Numbered from the stretch's first letter, positions 14,583 through 23,849 are shown. The stretch is DNA of 64,000 bases from Hymenobacter sp. H14-R3 (GCF_030063445.1 NZ_JASITD010000014.1:1-64000); one strand, 5' to 3'. Notes: generated by a model not told the origin, from the sequence alone. A program made the numbers and translations.

Positions 14583-17492
14583 TTAGTGCGCCTTCAGCCA
14601 GTTATCGCCCACGCCCACTTCCACTTCCAGCGGTACGCCGCGGGGCAGCAGCAGCGCGGTGGTCATCAGCTCGCGGATTTTGGGGGTGATGTAGTCCACT
14701 TCCTCGCGCACGGCGTCGAACACGAGTTCGTCGTGCACTTGCAGTATCATCTTGGTACCCAGCTTCTCACGCGCCAGCCAGTCGTTGATATTTATCATGG
14801 CCAGCTTGATGATGTCGGCGGCCGTGCCCTGGATGGGGGCGTTGATGGCGTTGCGCTCGGTGTAGCCGCGCAGCGTGGCGTTGCGCGAGTTGATGTCGCG
14901 CAGGTAGCGGCGGCGCTTGAGCAGGGTTTCGGCGTATTCGAGCTCGCGGGCGCGGTTGATGCTGTCGTCCATAAACTGCTTCACGCTTGGGAATTCCTGG
15001 AAATAGGTGTCGATGATTTCCGTGGCCTCCTTGCGGCTGATGCCGATGCGCTGGGCCAGCCCAAACGCCGAAATGCCGTAGATGATGCCGAAGTTCACGG
15101 TCTTGGCCTTGCGGCGCATCTCGCTATCTACTTCAGTAAGAGGCACATGAAAAACCTTGCTGGCGGTGCTGGCGTGCACGTCCTGCCCCAGCCGGAAGGC
15201 CTCAATCATGGTTTTATCGCCCGAAAAATCGGCCATGATGCGCAGCTCTACCTGCGAGTAGTCGGCGGCGAGCAGCACGTGGTTTTCGTCGCGCGGCACG
15301 AAGGCCTTGCGGATTTCGCGGCCCTTCTCGGTGCGGATGGGGATGTTCTGGAGGTTGGGGTTGGTGCTGCTGAGGCGGCCGGTGGCCGTTACGGCCTGGT
15401 TGAAGCTGGTGTGCACGCGGCCATCGACGGGGCTCACGAGTTGGGGTAGGGCCTCGACATAGGTGCTGCGCAGCTTGCTGAGCTGGCGGTACTCCAAAAT
15501 GAGGCCGGCGATGGGGTTGTCGGCCGCCAGCTGGCTCAGAATTTCCTCGCCGGTAGCGTACTGGCCGGTCTTGGTTTTCTTGATTTTGCCCTTGCCGATG
15601 TCCATTTTGTCAAACAGCACCTCGCCGAGCTGCTTGGGCGAGCCGATGTTGAACTCCTGGCCGGCTTCGCGGAAAATCTGCGTTTCCAGCTCCTGCACGT
15701 AGCCTTGCAGCTCGGCCGAGTACTCGCCCATTGCCACCGAGTCGATGCGCACACCCTCAAACTCCACGTCGGCCAGCACGGGCACCAGCGGGTTTTCCAC
15801 GTCATTGAGCAGGCCCAGCAGGCCCAGCTCTTGCAGCATGGGCTCGAACACGTGGCGCAGCTGCAAGGTCACGTCGGCGTCTTCGCAGGCGTAGTCGCTC
15901 ACGGCGGCCGGGGCGAGGTCGGCCATCGTTTTCTGGTTCTTGCCCTTGGGCCCGATGAGGTCCGTGATGGGCACCGGCGAGTAGTGCAGGTAGGTTTCGG
16001 CCAGCACGTCCATGTTGTGGCGCATGTCGGGCTCGATGAGGTAGTGCGCCAGCATGGTATCGAAGAACGGCCCCGCAATGCGCACCTGGTAGTTCTTGAG
16101 AATCAACAAGTCATACTTAATATTCTGGCCGATTTTCAGGATGGTGTCGCTTTCCAAAAACGGCCGGAACTCGTCCACCACCGCTTGCGCCGCCGCGGTG
16201 TCTTCCACCGGCACGGGTACGTAGTAGGCCTCGCCGGCCAGCCAGCAGAAGCTCATGCCCACCAGCCGCGCTGTTTGGGTGTTGAGGCCCGTGGTTTCGG
16301 TGTCGAAACTTACTTCGGCCTGCTGCAACAGGAAGTCCAGCAGTGACTTACGCAGCTCTGGCGTATCGACCAAGTGGTAGTTGTGGGGCACGTCGGCCAG
16401 CGTTTTGCGCGGGCCGGTGTAGTACTCGCCGGCCTCCTCACCTTTCTCAAATTCGCCATTCTCGGCGGCATTGATAACCGCCCCGCTGCCCTCGCCAAAC
16501 AGCGAGCCCTGCGCGCTCGGCGCGGCCACCTTGGGCCTACGCGCCCCGCGGCCCACCGGCGCGGCCGGGCCGGCCGGCCCGGCGCTGGGTGCGGCGGCGC
16601 TGCCGCTGCCCAGCACCCGCGCCGCCAGCTGCCGAAACTCCAGGTCGTCAAACAGTTGCCGCAGCTGCGCCTCGTCGGGCGCGTCCAGGGTCAGGGCCTC
16701 GGGCTCGAAGTCGATGGGCACGTTCACGTGAATGGTGGCCAGCTCCTTGCTCAGCAGGCCCTGCTCGGCGAAGTTGCGCACGTTTTCCTGCTGCTTGCCC
16801 TTGAGCTGGTCTACGTTGGCAATCAGGTTTTCGACCGAGCCGTACTTTTGAATCAGCGTCTTGGCCGTTTTCTCGCCAATGCCGGGGATGCCGGGAATGT
16901 TGTCGCTGGCATCGCCCTGAAGACCCAGAATATCAATGACTTGCTCCACGCGCTCAATCTCGAAGCGGGCCAGCACGTGGGCCACGTCGAGCACCTCGGC
17001 CGCGTTGCCCATGAAGGCGGGCTTGTAGATTTTGATGCGCTCGGTCACCAGCTGGCAGTAGTCCTTGTCGGGCGTCATCATAAACACGTCGAAGCCATGG
17101 GCCTCGGCCCGCTGCGCCAGGGTGCCAATCACGTCGTCGGCCTCAAAGCCCGCCATCATCAGAATGGGAATATGAAAGGCACTGATAATCTGCTTGATGT
17201 ACGGAATGGCCGTGCCGATATCCTCGGGCATGGCCTGGCGTTGCGCCTTGTAGGCCGGAAACTGCTCGTGCCGAAACGTCTTGCCCGCGTCGAAGCACAC
17301 GCCGATGTGGGTGGGTTTTTCCTTGAGCAGCACTTCCACCAGCGTGTTGGTGAAGCCCAGGATGGCCCCCGTATTCAGCCCCTTCGAGTTGATGCGCGGG
17401 TTCTTGGAAAAGGCAAAGTGCGAGCGATAGATGAGGGCAAATGCGTCGAGCAGGAAAAGCTTGGGGGCGGGGTCGGCGGCGGTATCGGACAT
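14583..17492 (-). CDS. polA: DNA polymerase I
   Basis: 969 residues from the ATG at 17492. It fills gaps and removes RNA primers. The N-terminal 5' nuclease domain starts at LFLLDAFALIYRSHFAF and includes GFEADDVIGTLA and GIGEKTAKTLI. A disordered linker rich in Gly/Ala/Pro (around residues 300-370) is followed by a 3'-5' exonuclease domain with FDTETTGLNT, so proofreading residues appear intact, and by the polymerase domain with LLAADYSQVELRIMADFSGD (motif A), RRKAKTVNFGIIYG (motif B) and LQVHDELVFDA (motif C). A longer start at 17558 adds a non-conserved leader. Its stop lies 81 bases before the thioredoxin-like gene. Confidence 0.97.
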   Translation of the reverse strand: MSDTAADPAPKLFLLDAFALIYRSHFAFSKNPRINSKGLNTGAILGFTNTLVEVLLKEKPTHIGVCFDAGKTFRHEQFPAYKAQRQAMPEDIGTAIPYIKQIISAFHIPILMMAGFEADDVIGTLAQRAEAHGFDVFMMTPDKDYCQLVTERIKIYKPAFMGNAAEVLDVAHVLARFEIERVEQVIDILGLQGDASDNIPGIPGIGEKTAKTLIQKYGSVENLIANVDQLKGKQQENVRNFAEQGLLSKELATIHVNVPIDFEPEALTLDAPDEAQLRQLFDDLEFRQLAARVLGSGSAAAPSAGPAGPAAPVGRGARRPKVAAPSAQGSLFGEGSGAVINAAENGEFEKGEEAGEYYTGPRKTLADVPHNYHLVDTPELRKSLLDFLLQQAEVSFDTETTGLNTQTARLVGMSFCWLAGEAYYVPVPVEDTAAAQAVVDEFRPFLESDTILKIGQNIKYDLLILKNYQVRIAGPFFDTMLAHYLIEPDMRHNMDVLAETYLHYSPVPITDLIGPKGKNQKTMADLAPAAVSDYACEDADVTLQLRHVFEPMLQELGLLGLLNDVENPLVPVLADVEFEGVRIDSVAMGEYSAELQGYVQELETQIFREAGQEFNIGSPKQLGEVLFDKMDIGKGKIKKTKTGQYATGEEILSQLAADNPIAGLILEYRQLSKLRSTYVEALPQLVSPVDGRVHTSFNQAVTATGRLSSTNPNLQNIPIRTEKGREIRKAFVPRDENHVLLAADYSQVELRIMADFSGDKTMIEAFRLGQDVHASTASKVFHVPLTEVDSEMRRKAKTVNFGIIYGISAFGLAQRIGISRKEATEIIDTYFQEFPSVKQFMDDSINRARELEYAETLLKRRRYLRDINSRNATLRGYTERNAINAPIQGTAADIIKLAMININDWLAREKLGTKMILQVHDELVFDAVREEVDYITPKIRELMTTALLLPRGVPLEVEVGVGDNWLKAH

Positions 17493-17561
17493 AGGTAGGG
17501 GCAAAGGTCGGGGCGGCAGGCTGCGCGGGGCTAAGCTAGCTCTACGATTACCCAACAAAAA

Positions 17562-17583
17562 AGCCGGACGTTGCCGTCCGGCT
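17562..17583 (-). terminator. Rho-independent terminator of the LOG-family gene
   Basis: Stem AGCCGGACG / CGTCCGGCT with a TTGC loop; on the minus strand it is followed by a run of T (A run at 17557-17563 on the plus strand). It separates the LOG-family gene from polA. Confidence 0.85.
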
Positions 17584-17612
17584 TCTGCTGTTTTCGTAGT
17601 ATTCGCCGGAGC

Positions 17613-18479
17613 CTAGAAGTTAGGCGACAGTGAGTACTTGTGGTAGAAATCATCAATGATTTGCACCGCTTCGCTGGCATCGTCCACAATGTGCACGAGG
17701 TCCAGGTCTTCGGCCGAGATGTTGCGCTCGTCGCCCAGCATCACGTTTTTAATCCATTCGAAGAGGCCGCCCCAGTAGGCCGAGCCCACGAGCACAATGG
17801 GGAAACGACCGATTTTTTTGGTCTGAATGAGCGTGAGGGCCTCAAACAGCTCGTCGATGGTGCCGAAGCCGCCGGGCATGCCCACGAAGGCCTGCGCGTA
17901 CTTCACAAACATCACCTTGCGCACAAAAAAGTAATCGAAGTTGATGCACTTATCCTGGTCGATGTAGATGTTGTGCGTCTGCTCGAAGGGCAGCTCAATG
18001 TTGAGGCCCACCGATTTGCCACCCTCGGCGCGGGCGCCCTTGTTGCCGGCTTCCATAATGCCGGGGCCGCCGCCCGTGATGACGCCGTAGCCGTGGCGCA
18101 CCAGTTTGGAGGCGATTTCCTCGGCCATCTGGTAGTACTGGTTATCGGGCTTGGTGCGGGCCGAGCCGAAGATGCTTACGCAGGGGCCGATTTTGGACAT
18201 CTTCTCGAAGCCTTCCACAAACTCGGCCATCACCTTGAAAATCTGCCAGCTATCGGCGATTTTAATCTCGTTCCAGTCCTTGTCCACGAAGGCCTTGCGG
18301 ATGCGCTGCTCGTCGGGGTCCTGGCCGGTTTTGGCCACGCCGCCGTTCTGCTGGCGCAGCTCCGTGATGCTGGTCAGCTTGTTATCGTTTACGTTGGGCT
18401 GCACAATGGTCTTGCCGGAGCCCGCGTTCAGGCTATCGTCGGAAGACTTGGTCTTGCTGGTTTTCTTAAGTTTTGACAT
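17613..18479 (-). CDS. LOG family protein (TIGR00730 Rossmann fold)
   Basis: 288 residues from the ATG at 18479. The lysine-decarboxylase-like Rossmann fold carries the signature MPGGFGTIDELFEALTLIQ (PGGxGTxxE) and VITGGGPGIMEAGNKGA. LOG enzymes release cytokinin-type bases or other nucleobases from ribonucleotide monophosphates, and many bacterial members are nucleotide 5'-monophosphate phosphoribohydrolases. An N-terminal polar extension of about 70 residues precedes the domain, larger than in the short LOG type. Single gene with its own promoter candidate and terminator. Confidence 0.88.
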   Translation of the reverse strand: MSKLKKTSKTKSSDDSLNAGSGKTIVQPNVNDNKLTSITELRQQNGGVAKTGQDPDEQRIRKAFVDKDWNEIKIADSWQIFKVMAEFVEGFEKMSKIGPCVSIFGSARTKPDNQYYQMAEEIASKLVRHGYGVITGGGPGIMEAGNKGARAEGGKSVGLNIELPFEQTHNIYIDQDKCINFDYFFVRKVMFVKYAQAFVGMPGGFGTIDELFEALTLIQTKKIGRFPIVLVGSAYWGGLFEWIKNVMLGDERNISAEDLDLVHIVDDASEAVQIIDDFYHKYSLSPNF

Positions 18480-18533
18480 AATGCCAGGGTGGGGAAAAAA
18501 CGAAACCGCCCCGGCTCGATGAAGCGGGGCGGC

Positions 18534-18541
18534 CAAAAGTA
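18534..18541 (-). promoter_or_regulatory. -7 promoter box TACTTTTG
   Basis: TAnnTTTG match on the minus strand, 54 bases upstream of the LOG-family ATG at 18479. Confidence 0.45.
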
Positions 18542-18559
18542 GGGGCGCGAAGATAAGCG

Positions 18560-18589
18560 AGTAGCGCGAAGCTTCCGCTTCGCGCTACT
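18560..18589. repeat. Single REP-like GTAG hairpin at the stop codon of the ABC permease
   Basis: AGTAGCGCGAAGC and its exact reverse complement flank a TTCC loop. The TAG of the right-hand GTAG (read on the minus strand) is the stop codon of the permease gene (18585-18587). Confidence 0.85.
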
Positions 18590-19850
18590 TCGCCCTTATC
18601 GCAATAACGGGGTCGAGGTTGGCGGCCATTACGGCCGGGATGATGCCGGCCAGAATACCGATGCCCACCGATACCAGCAGGCCCAGCGAGATGTTGCCGA
18701 AGCTCAGGGTGAGGGCCAGCGCATCTTGCGGCACCAGCGTAATGAGCCACACCAGAAAGATGCCCGAGGCCCCGCCCAGCAGGCACAAAAACACGGCCTC
18801 GAACAAAAACTGGAACAGGATAAAGTAGTTTTTGGCCCCCAATGATTTCTGAATGCCGATAATGTTGGTGCGCTCGCGCACCGACACAAACATGATGTTG
18901 GCAATGCCGAAGCCGCCCACTACCATAGCAAACGAGCCGATGATGGCCCCCGCTATCCCAATGACGCTGAAGAGCTTGCCAATCATATCGGCCAGCATTT
19001 CGGGGCGGTTGAGGGCGAAGTTGTCTTCCTCGCGGGGCTTGAGGCCCCGGATAATGCGCATGTCGCCCTGCATCTCGGCCTCCAGGTTGAGCAGGCCGGG
19101 GTCGTCGTCGCGGCCCTTCACGGCCAGCATCGGCGAGGGGCCGCTCATGCCGGTGCTGCTCATGGCAAAGATGCTGGCAAACGCGCCGAACGGAATGAGG
19201 CAGTTGGCGTCGTTGCTGGGCGTGTCGAGCAGCTTTTTGCCCTCCTTTTTCATCACCCCAATCACCGTGAAGTAGCGGCCGTGGGTCTTGAACTGCCGGC
19301 CCACGGGCTCGCCCAGCGGGTAGAGGTTTTCGGCAATGGTGGCCCCGATGATGGCCACCGGCCGGCCGCCGTCCATTTCCTGCTGCGTAAAATAGCGCCC
19401 CACCTCAATGGGCATGCTCGATACGTTGCGGTAATCGTAGCTTACGCCTTGCAACGTGCAGTCGCTCACCGAGTTAATGCCGTCTTTGAGGGTGTTGCCG
19501 CCCTTGGGCACGAAGATGGCTACGCCCTTTTGGCTGGTGGCGGGCAGCATGCGCTGCAACTGCCGAAACTCGCGCACCGTGGGCACGGGCCGGTTGAAAT
19601 ACTTCCACCAGGGCCGGTCGGAGTCGAATACCCAGGGCCACTTGCCCACGTACACCACCTTGTCGCCCAGGAAGTTCATGCTGCTACGCACGTTCGATTC
19701 CAGCGAATCGACGACCATGAACACGGCGATGATGGAGAAAATACCTACCGTGACGCCCAGCAGCGACAGGATGGTGCGCAGCAAATTGGCCCGCAGTGCC
19801 TGCCAGGCAAAGGCGAAGCTCTCAAGCACGAGGCGAATGGTGAGGAACAT
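18585..19850 (-). CDS. MacB-like ABC transporter permease
   Basis: 421 residues from the ATG at 19850. One N-terminal membrane helix (LLRTILSLLGVTVGIFSIIAVFMVV) is followed by a periplasmic MacB_PCD domain (~50-280) and three C-terminal FtsX-type helices (VIGIAGAIIGSFAMVVGGFGIANIM, AVFLCLLGGASGIFLVWLITLV, ISLGLLVSVGIGILAGIIPAVMAA). VRERTNIIGIQKSLGA is the coupling-helix region. Such permeases drive mechanotransmission for lipoprotein, peptide or toxin export together with an ATPase and an outer-membrane channel. Neither partner is adjacent, so it must pair with proteins encoded elsewhere. Confidence 0.9.
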   Translation of the reverse strand: MFLTIRLVLESFAFAWQALRANLLRTILSLLGVTVGIFSIIAVFMVVDSLESNVRSSMNFLGDKVVYVGKWPWVFDSDRPWWKYFNRPVPTVREFRQLQRMLPATSQKGVAIFVPKGGNTLKDGINSVSDCTLQGVSYDYRNVSSMPIEVGRYFTQQEMDGGRPVAIIGATIAENLYPLGEPVGRQFKTHGRYFTVIGVMKKEGKKLLDTPSNDANCLIPFGAFASIFAMSSTGMSGPSPMLAVKGRDDDPGLLNLEAEMQGDMRIIRGLKPREEDNFALNRPEMLADMIGKLFSVIGIAGAIIGSFAMVVGGFGIANIMFVSVRERTNIIGIQKSLGAKNYFILFQFLFEAVFLCLLGGASGIFLVWLITLVPQDALALTLSFGNISLGLLVSVGIGILAGIIPAVMAANLDPVIAIRAK

Positions 19851-19995
19851 AGGAATGTAGGGTAAGCTTTGACTACGCCGTCTTTCAGCTGGCTTGCCAG
19901 GACCGGAAGGTACCAACTCGCCGGAAAATTACTGCAGTATTGGCAGTTAGCCCGAACTAAGTTGGTAAGCTCAAGCTTACCCTTAAAAAAAAGCG

Positions 19996-20003
19996 TACCT
20001 TTG
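19996..20003 (+). promoter_or_regulatory. -7 promoter box TACCTTTG for queA
   Basis: TAnnTTTG match 41 bases upstream of the queA ATG. A small palindrome (GGTAAGCT-CA-AGCTTACC at 19964-19981) sits just upstream and could be an operator or terminate read-through. Confidence 0.5.
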
Positions 20004-20044
20004 CCCCCCGAATTTTCGGTAACTTCCCCCTAGTACTGCCCATC

Positions 20045-21100
20045 ATGGCGATGAAACTGCATGAGTTCAAGTTTGAACTCCCCGAAGAGCTGATTGCCAG
20101 TCACCCTGCCCGCCACCGCGACGAATCGCGCCTGATGGTGGTACACCGCGCCACCGGCCAGATTGAGCACAAGATGTTCAAAGATTTGCTCGACTACTTC
20201 GTGGAGGGCGACGTCTTCGTTTTCAACGACACCAAAGTATTTCCGGCCCGCATGTATGGGCAAAAAGAGCGCACCGGTGCTCAAATTGAAGTGTTCCTGC
20301 TTCGCGAACTCAATAAGGAGGGCCGCCTCTGGGACGTGCTCGTGGACCCGGCCCGCAAAATTCGGGTGGGCAACAAGCTGTACTTCGGTGAGTCGGATAT
20401 CGTAGCCGAGGTCATTGACAATACCACCTCGCGCGGCCGCACCATCAAGTTTCTGTTTGATGGCACCGACGAGGAGTTCCGCAAGGCGTTGCACGAGCTG
20501 GGCGAAACCCCCGTGCCCAAGGAAGTGCTGAAGCGCGAAACCGAGCCCGCCGACAAAGAGCGCTACCAAACCATTTTTGCCGAGAACATCGGTGCCGTGG
20601 CCGCCCCGAGCGCCGGCCTGCACTTTTCGCGCGAGGTGATGAAGCGCATGGAAATCAAGGGGATAGAGAAAGCCTACGTGACGCTGCACGTGGGCCTGGG
20701 CACCTACCGCAACGTCGATGTGGAGGACCTTACCAAGCATAAGATGGACTCGGAGCAGTTCTTCGTGAACGCCGACGCGGTGAAGGTGGTCAACAAGGCC
20801 ATGGACACCAAGAAGCAGATTTGCGCCATCGGCAGTACTACCGTGCGCGCCCTCGATGCCTCGGTGTCGGCCAACAGCCGCATTAAGGTGACCTCAGGCT
20901 GGAACGACAAGTTCATCTACCCGCCCTACGAGTTCAAAATTGCCGATTCGCTGCTCACCAACTTCCACCTGCCCGAAAGCACGCTGGTAATGATGGCCTC
21001 GGCCTTCGCCGGCTACAAGCTGATGATGGAAGCCTACCAGGAAGCCATCAAGGAGAAGTACCGCTTCTTCGCCTACGGCGACGCGATGCTGATTCTGTAA
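20045..21100 (+). CDS. queA: S-adenosylmethionine:tRNA ribosyltransferase-isomerase
   Basis: 351 residues, normal family length. It moves the ribosyl part of SAM onto 7-aminomethyl-7-deazaguanine in tRNA to make epoxyqueuosine. Signatures include [15 protein letters not shown] near the N-terminus, [29 protein letters not shown] and [23 protein letters not shown]. Start could be ATG 20045 or the second ATG at 20051 (MKLHEFKF); the latter matches most homologues. Monocistronic, with a terminator at 21124-21154. Confidence 0.96.
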   Translation: MAMKLHEFKFELPEELIASHPARHRDESRLMVVHRATGQIEHKMFKDLLDYFVEGDVFVFNDTKVFPARMYGQKERTGAQIEVFLLRELNKEGRLWDVLVDPARKIRVGNKLYFGESDIVAEVIDNTTSRGRTIKFLFDGTDEEFRKALHELGETPVPKEVLKRETEPADKERYQTIFAENIGAVAAPSAGLHFSREVMKRMEIKGIEKAYVTLHVGLGTYRNVDVEDLTKHKMDSEQFFVNADAVKVVNKAMDTKKQICAIGSTTVRALDASVSANSRIKVTSGWNDKFIYPPYEFKIADSLLTNFHLPESTLVMMASAFAGYKLMMEAYQEAIKEKYRFFAYGDAMLIL

Positions 21101-21123
21101 GTGAATAAATGAGTAAATGAGTA

Positions 21124-21154
21124 ATGGCTCGGCTTCCTTGGGAAGCCGGGCCAT
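21124..21154 (+). terminator. Terminator of queA
   Basis: Stem ATGGCTCGGCTTCC / GAAGCCGGGCCAT around a TTGG loop, followed by TTTT. Confidence 0.75.
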
Positions 21155-21180
21155 TTTGCGTTCTGCTTCAGCGGCTTTGC

Positions 21181-21188
21181 TACCTTCG
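21181..21188 (+). promoter_or_regulatory. Variant -7 box TACCTTCG for ispD
   Basis: One mismatch from TAnnTTTG, 23 bases upstream of the ispD ATG. The same variant occurs upstream of the TPP riboswitch at 48818-48825. Confidence 0.3.
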
Positions 21189-21211
21189 CCCGCGTCAATT
21201 TTTACCGACCC

Positions 21212-21976
21212 ATGCCCCTGCCTCCTCTCCCTTCGCCGGATAATTTACTCACTTACACAGCTACTCATTTACAGCCCCGCTACGCCATCATTGTGGCCGG
21301 CGGCAGCGGGCTGCGCATGGGGGCCGACCGGCCCAAGCAGTTTTTGCTGCTGCGCGGCGAGCCGGTGCTGCTGCACACGCTGCGGCGCTTTGCCGAGCCC
21401 GCGCTGGGCGTGGCCCAGCTGGTGGTAGTGCTGCCGGCTGACCAGTTGGCATATTGGCAGCAACTAATTGAGCAGTATACGATTACTATACCGCACCAGC
21501 TAGTAGCGGGTGGAGCCACGCGCTGGGCCTCGGTAAAGGCCGGACTGGCCGCGCTGCCCGCCGACGCGTCTGCCGACGCCCCCACCGGGGCGCTGGTAGC
21601 CGTGCACGACGGCGTGCGCCCGCTCATTACGCCCGCCATTATTGAGGCGGCCTACCAGGCGGCCGCCCAGCACGGCGCGGTGGCCGTGGCGGTGCCCCCC
21701 AAAGACTCGGTGCGGATGCTGGGCGCGGCCGGCTCGTCGCCGCTCGACCGCCGCCGCCTGCGCCTCATGCAAACGCCCCAAACCTTCGACCTGGCCCTGC
21801 TGCGCCGCGCCTACCGCCTGCCCGAAATGTCCACCTTCACCGACGACGCTAGTGTGGTGGATGACCTGCACCCCGTGCAGCTGGTGGAGGGTGACTACCG
21901 CAACCTCAAAATCACCACGCCCGAGGATTTGCTGCTGGCCGAAGCGTTAATCGCAGATTCAAACGGATTTAACTGA
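21212..21976 (+). CDS. ispD: 2-C-methyl-D-erythritol 4-phosphate cytidylyltransferase
   Basis: 254 residues. It couples CTP with methylerythritol phosphate in the non-mevalonate isoprenoid pathway. Signatures are IIVAGGSGLRMGADRPKQF (nucleotide loop), VAVHDGVRPLIT and LMQTPQTFDLALLRRAY. An N-terminal extension of about 22 residues precedes the fold (MPLPPLPSPDNLLTYT...), so a later start is possible but no ATG fits. The last eight codons (ATC GCA GAT TCA AAC GGA TTT AAC TGA region) are almost entirely supplied by the palindrome at 21952-22131, which also gives the stop codon. Confidence 0.95.
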   Translation: MPLPPLPSPDNLLTYTATHLQPRYAIIVAGGSGLRMGADRPKQFLLLRGEPVLLHTLRRFAEPALGVAQLVVVLPADQLAYWQQLIEQYTITIPHQLVAGGATRWASVKAGLAALPADASADAPTGALVAVHDGVRPLITPAIIEAAYQAAAQHGAVAVAVPPKDSVRMLGAAGSSPLDRRRLRLMQTPQTFDLALLRRAYRLPEMSTFTDDASVVDDLHPVQLVEGDYRNLKITTPEDLLLAEALIADSNGFN

Positions 21977-22131
21977 TTTCGCAGATACGGGGCTGGCGCC
22001 CCTGGCTACGCTAATCGAATTACGACTACCCTACTTTTCACTGTAGTAGAGTAGAATTGTAAGCTCGATTAGCGTAGCCAGGGGCGCCAGCCCCGTATCT
22101 GCGAAATCAGTTAAATCCGTTTGAATCTGCG
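21952..22131. repeat. 67-bp perfect inverted repeat containing the ispD stop codon
   Basis: Left arm 21952-22018 and right arm 22065-22131 are exact reverse complements around a 46-base centre. The ispD TGA (21974-21976) lies inside the left arm, and the right arm ends six bases before the stop of the convergent lipoprotein gene. The inner part of each arm carries GTAGCCAGG followed by a GGGGC-GCCA-GCCCC hairpin. Confidence 0.95.
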
Positions 22132-22137
22132 GTCCGG

Positions 22138-22989
22138 TTATTTCAGGTAGATGGTGCGGGTGTGGCCGTTGATGGTGACGGAGGCAATGTTATCGCAGGC
22201 AGCGGTGCCGATGGGGTCGTAGTCGAGCAGCATGGTCTTCTCCTTGGAATTGGTGATTTGGACGGTGCCGGCCACGAAATGCCGGGCGCAGCCCACGGCA
22301 AACTTCTTGATGAGCGGGCGCTGGATGGCGGCGTTGTAGCTGATGTTGCGGCGGTTGGTGCCCGTGAGCGTGCCCGTGATGCTGTAGGCATCGTCGAGGA
22401 TAGTGCGGGTGCCGAAGCCGGCCGTGCGGGCGTAGTGGCGCGTGGAAGTCCAAGCTGTGGTGCCGCCGTTGTTGGCGAAGATGATGCTGGCGTTTTGCAC
22501 GCTCAGGTCAAACGAGCCGCCGCCCAGGTTGGTGATGACGCGGGTGCCCAGGTGCTGGTTATCGTTGACGAAGTAGTTGGTGCGGTTGATGGTGACCACC
22601 GCGCCGGCCTGGCGATAGGGCCCGCTAAACACGGCCGTGAGTACGCCGCGGCGGTAGCGGCCATCGGGGCACAGGCAGTTGGTGGGGCCAAAATCGAGGG
22701 TGAGCGTGCGGGTGGCGGCGTCGTAGCTGCGCTTGGCGCAGCCCGCGAGCAGGCCTTGCAGCTCGGTGGCGTCGGCCACGGGGGCGCTGGCCGCGGCGGT
22801 GGCATCCTGGGGGGCGGCGGCCTCCACGAGGTCGGCAGTGGCGGCGTTTTCCTCATCGCCGAGGCCGGCATCCTGGGCCGAGGTTACGTCCTCGGCCACC
22901 ACGTCGGCGCGGTGGCAGGCGGTGGCAAGCAACAGGCCGCTGGCCAGAGCGGCCAGGGCGAGGGTGCGGAGGGGAGTAGCGTGGCGCAT
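22138..22989 (-). CDS. Lipoprotein of unknown function
   Basis: 283 residues with a lipoprotein signal ending LLATAC (Cys25). An Ala/Asp/Glu-rich linker (~27-75) is followed by a beta-rich domain (TRTLTLDFGPTNCLCPDGR, GVLTAVFSGPYRQAGAVVTI, NYFVNDNQHLGTRVIT, TMLLDYDPIGTAACDN). Four cysteines in the domain (AGCAKRS, NCLC, VGCAR, AACDN) could form disulfides. Proteins of this layout are common in Hymenobacter-like genomes, but no function is known. It converges with ispD across the long palindrome. Confidence 0.8.
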   Translation of the reverse strand: MRHATPLRTLALAALASGLLLATACHRADVVAEDVTSAQDAGLGDEENAATADLVEAAAPQDATAAASAPVADATELQGLLAGCAKRSYDAATRTLTLDFGPTNCLCPDGRYRRGVLTAVFSGPYRQAGAVVTINRTNYFVNDNQHLGTRVITNLGGGSFDLSVQNASIIFANNGGTTAWTSTRHYARTAGFGTRTILDDAYSITGTLTGTNRRNISYNAAIQRPLIKKFAVGCARHFVAGTVQITNSKEKTMLLDYDPIGTAACDNIASVTINGHTRTIYLK

Positions 22990-23207
22990 AGGAGAGCGGT
23001 AAAACAGGAGAGGTTAAGGAGTTACACCCACTCAGAGCGGCAGTCTTCCCCAGAGTTTAATGCGCGCTGAAAATAAAATCGTTGGGCTACCTCGACAGCT
23101 TCCGCACCGCTTTTGCTGGTAGTCAGCGCCTTAGCGGAAATCGGCAACTATTAGCTAAGATGTTCGTAATCAGGGTTATTAACGCTCATTTCCTTTTCCC
23201 AACTCCT

Positions 23208-23849
23208 ATGTTTCGCTCCACTTTGCCCCTGCTTGGGGCCTGCCTGCTTGCCCTAAGCTCGTGCGGCTCCAGCACCGATACTGCCAGTACCACTACTACT
23301 CCCGGCGCCGCCGCCGACTCGCCGACCGCCCCAATGGGCGCGCCCGCCGCCGATAGCTCGGCTACGGCCATGGCCCCCATGGCGGGTAAGGCCGACCCCA
23401 ACGGCCCCACGGCCCCCCACGCCGACGATAAGGAATTTATGATGTCGGCCGCTCACTCTGACCAGAATGAGATGCAGTTCAGCAAAATGGCTCTGGCCAA
23501 GGGCGTGACGGGGATGACCAAAACCTACGCTGAAAAGATGATAGCCGACCACACCAAAAGCACCGCCGCCCTCAAGCCCATTGCGGCCAAAGCCGGCGTA
23601 ACACTGCCCACCGACATGGATGCCGACCACAAAGCCATGGCCCCGATGATGGAAAAGCTGAGCGGAAAGGCCTTCGAAGACAAGTACAACGCCCAGATGG
23701 TAACCGACCACCAGAAAACGGCCAACACCATGGCCGCTCATCAGCAAATGACTAAAAATGCTGCTTTGCAGAAGTTTATCACCAACACGCTGCCCGTAGT
23801 AGAAAGCCACCTCTCGATGGCCGACAAGGATTCTAAAATGAAGATGTAG
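23208..23849 (+). CDS. DUF4142 domain lipoprotein
   Basis: 213 residues from the ATG at 23208. The signal ends with a lipobox (LALSSC, Cys19), followed by a Ser/Thr/Ala-rich linker to about 70 and a four-helix DUF4142 domain (DKEFMMSAAHSDQNEMQFSK, MTKTYAEKMIADHTKSTAAL, FEDKYNAQMVTDHQKTANTM, ALQKFITNTLPVVESHLSMA). The ferritin-like helical domain is widespread in Bacteroidota and Proteobacteria as a periplasmic protein of unknown role. Methionine and histidine are frequent, so metal binding is possible but not shown. Confidence 0.9.
   Translation: MFRSTLPLLGACLLALSSCGSSTDTASTTTTPGAAADSPTAPMGAPAADSSATAMAPMAGKADPNGPTAPHADDKEFMMSAAHSDQNEMQFSKMALAKGVTGMTKTYAEKMIADHTKSTAALKPIAAKAGVTLPTDMDADHKAMAPMMEKLSGKAFEDKYNAQMVTDHQKTANTMAAHQQMTKNAALQKFITNTLPVVESHLSMADKDSKMKM

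Noticed and set aside
16374..17498. A 374-codon open frame on the plus strand opposite polA
   Set aside because: Antisense to the 5' nuclease domain of polA; codon-bias shadow.
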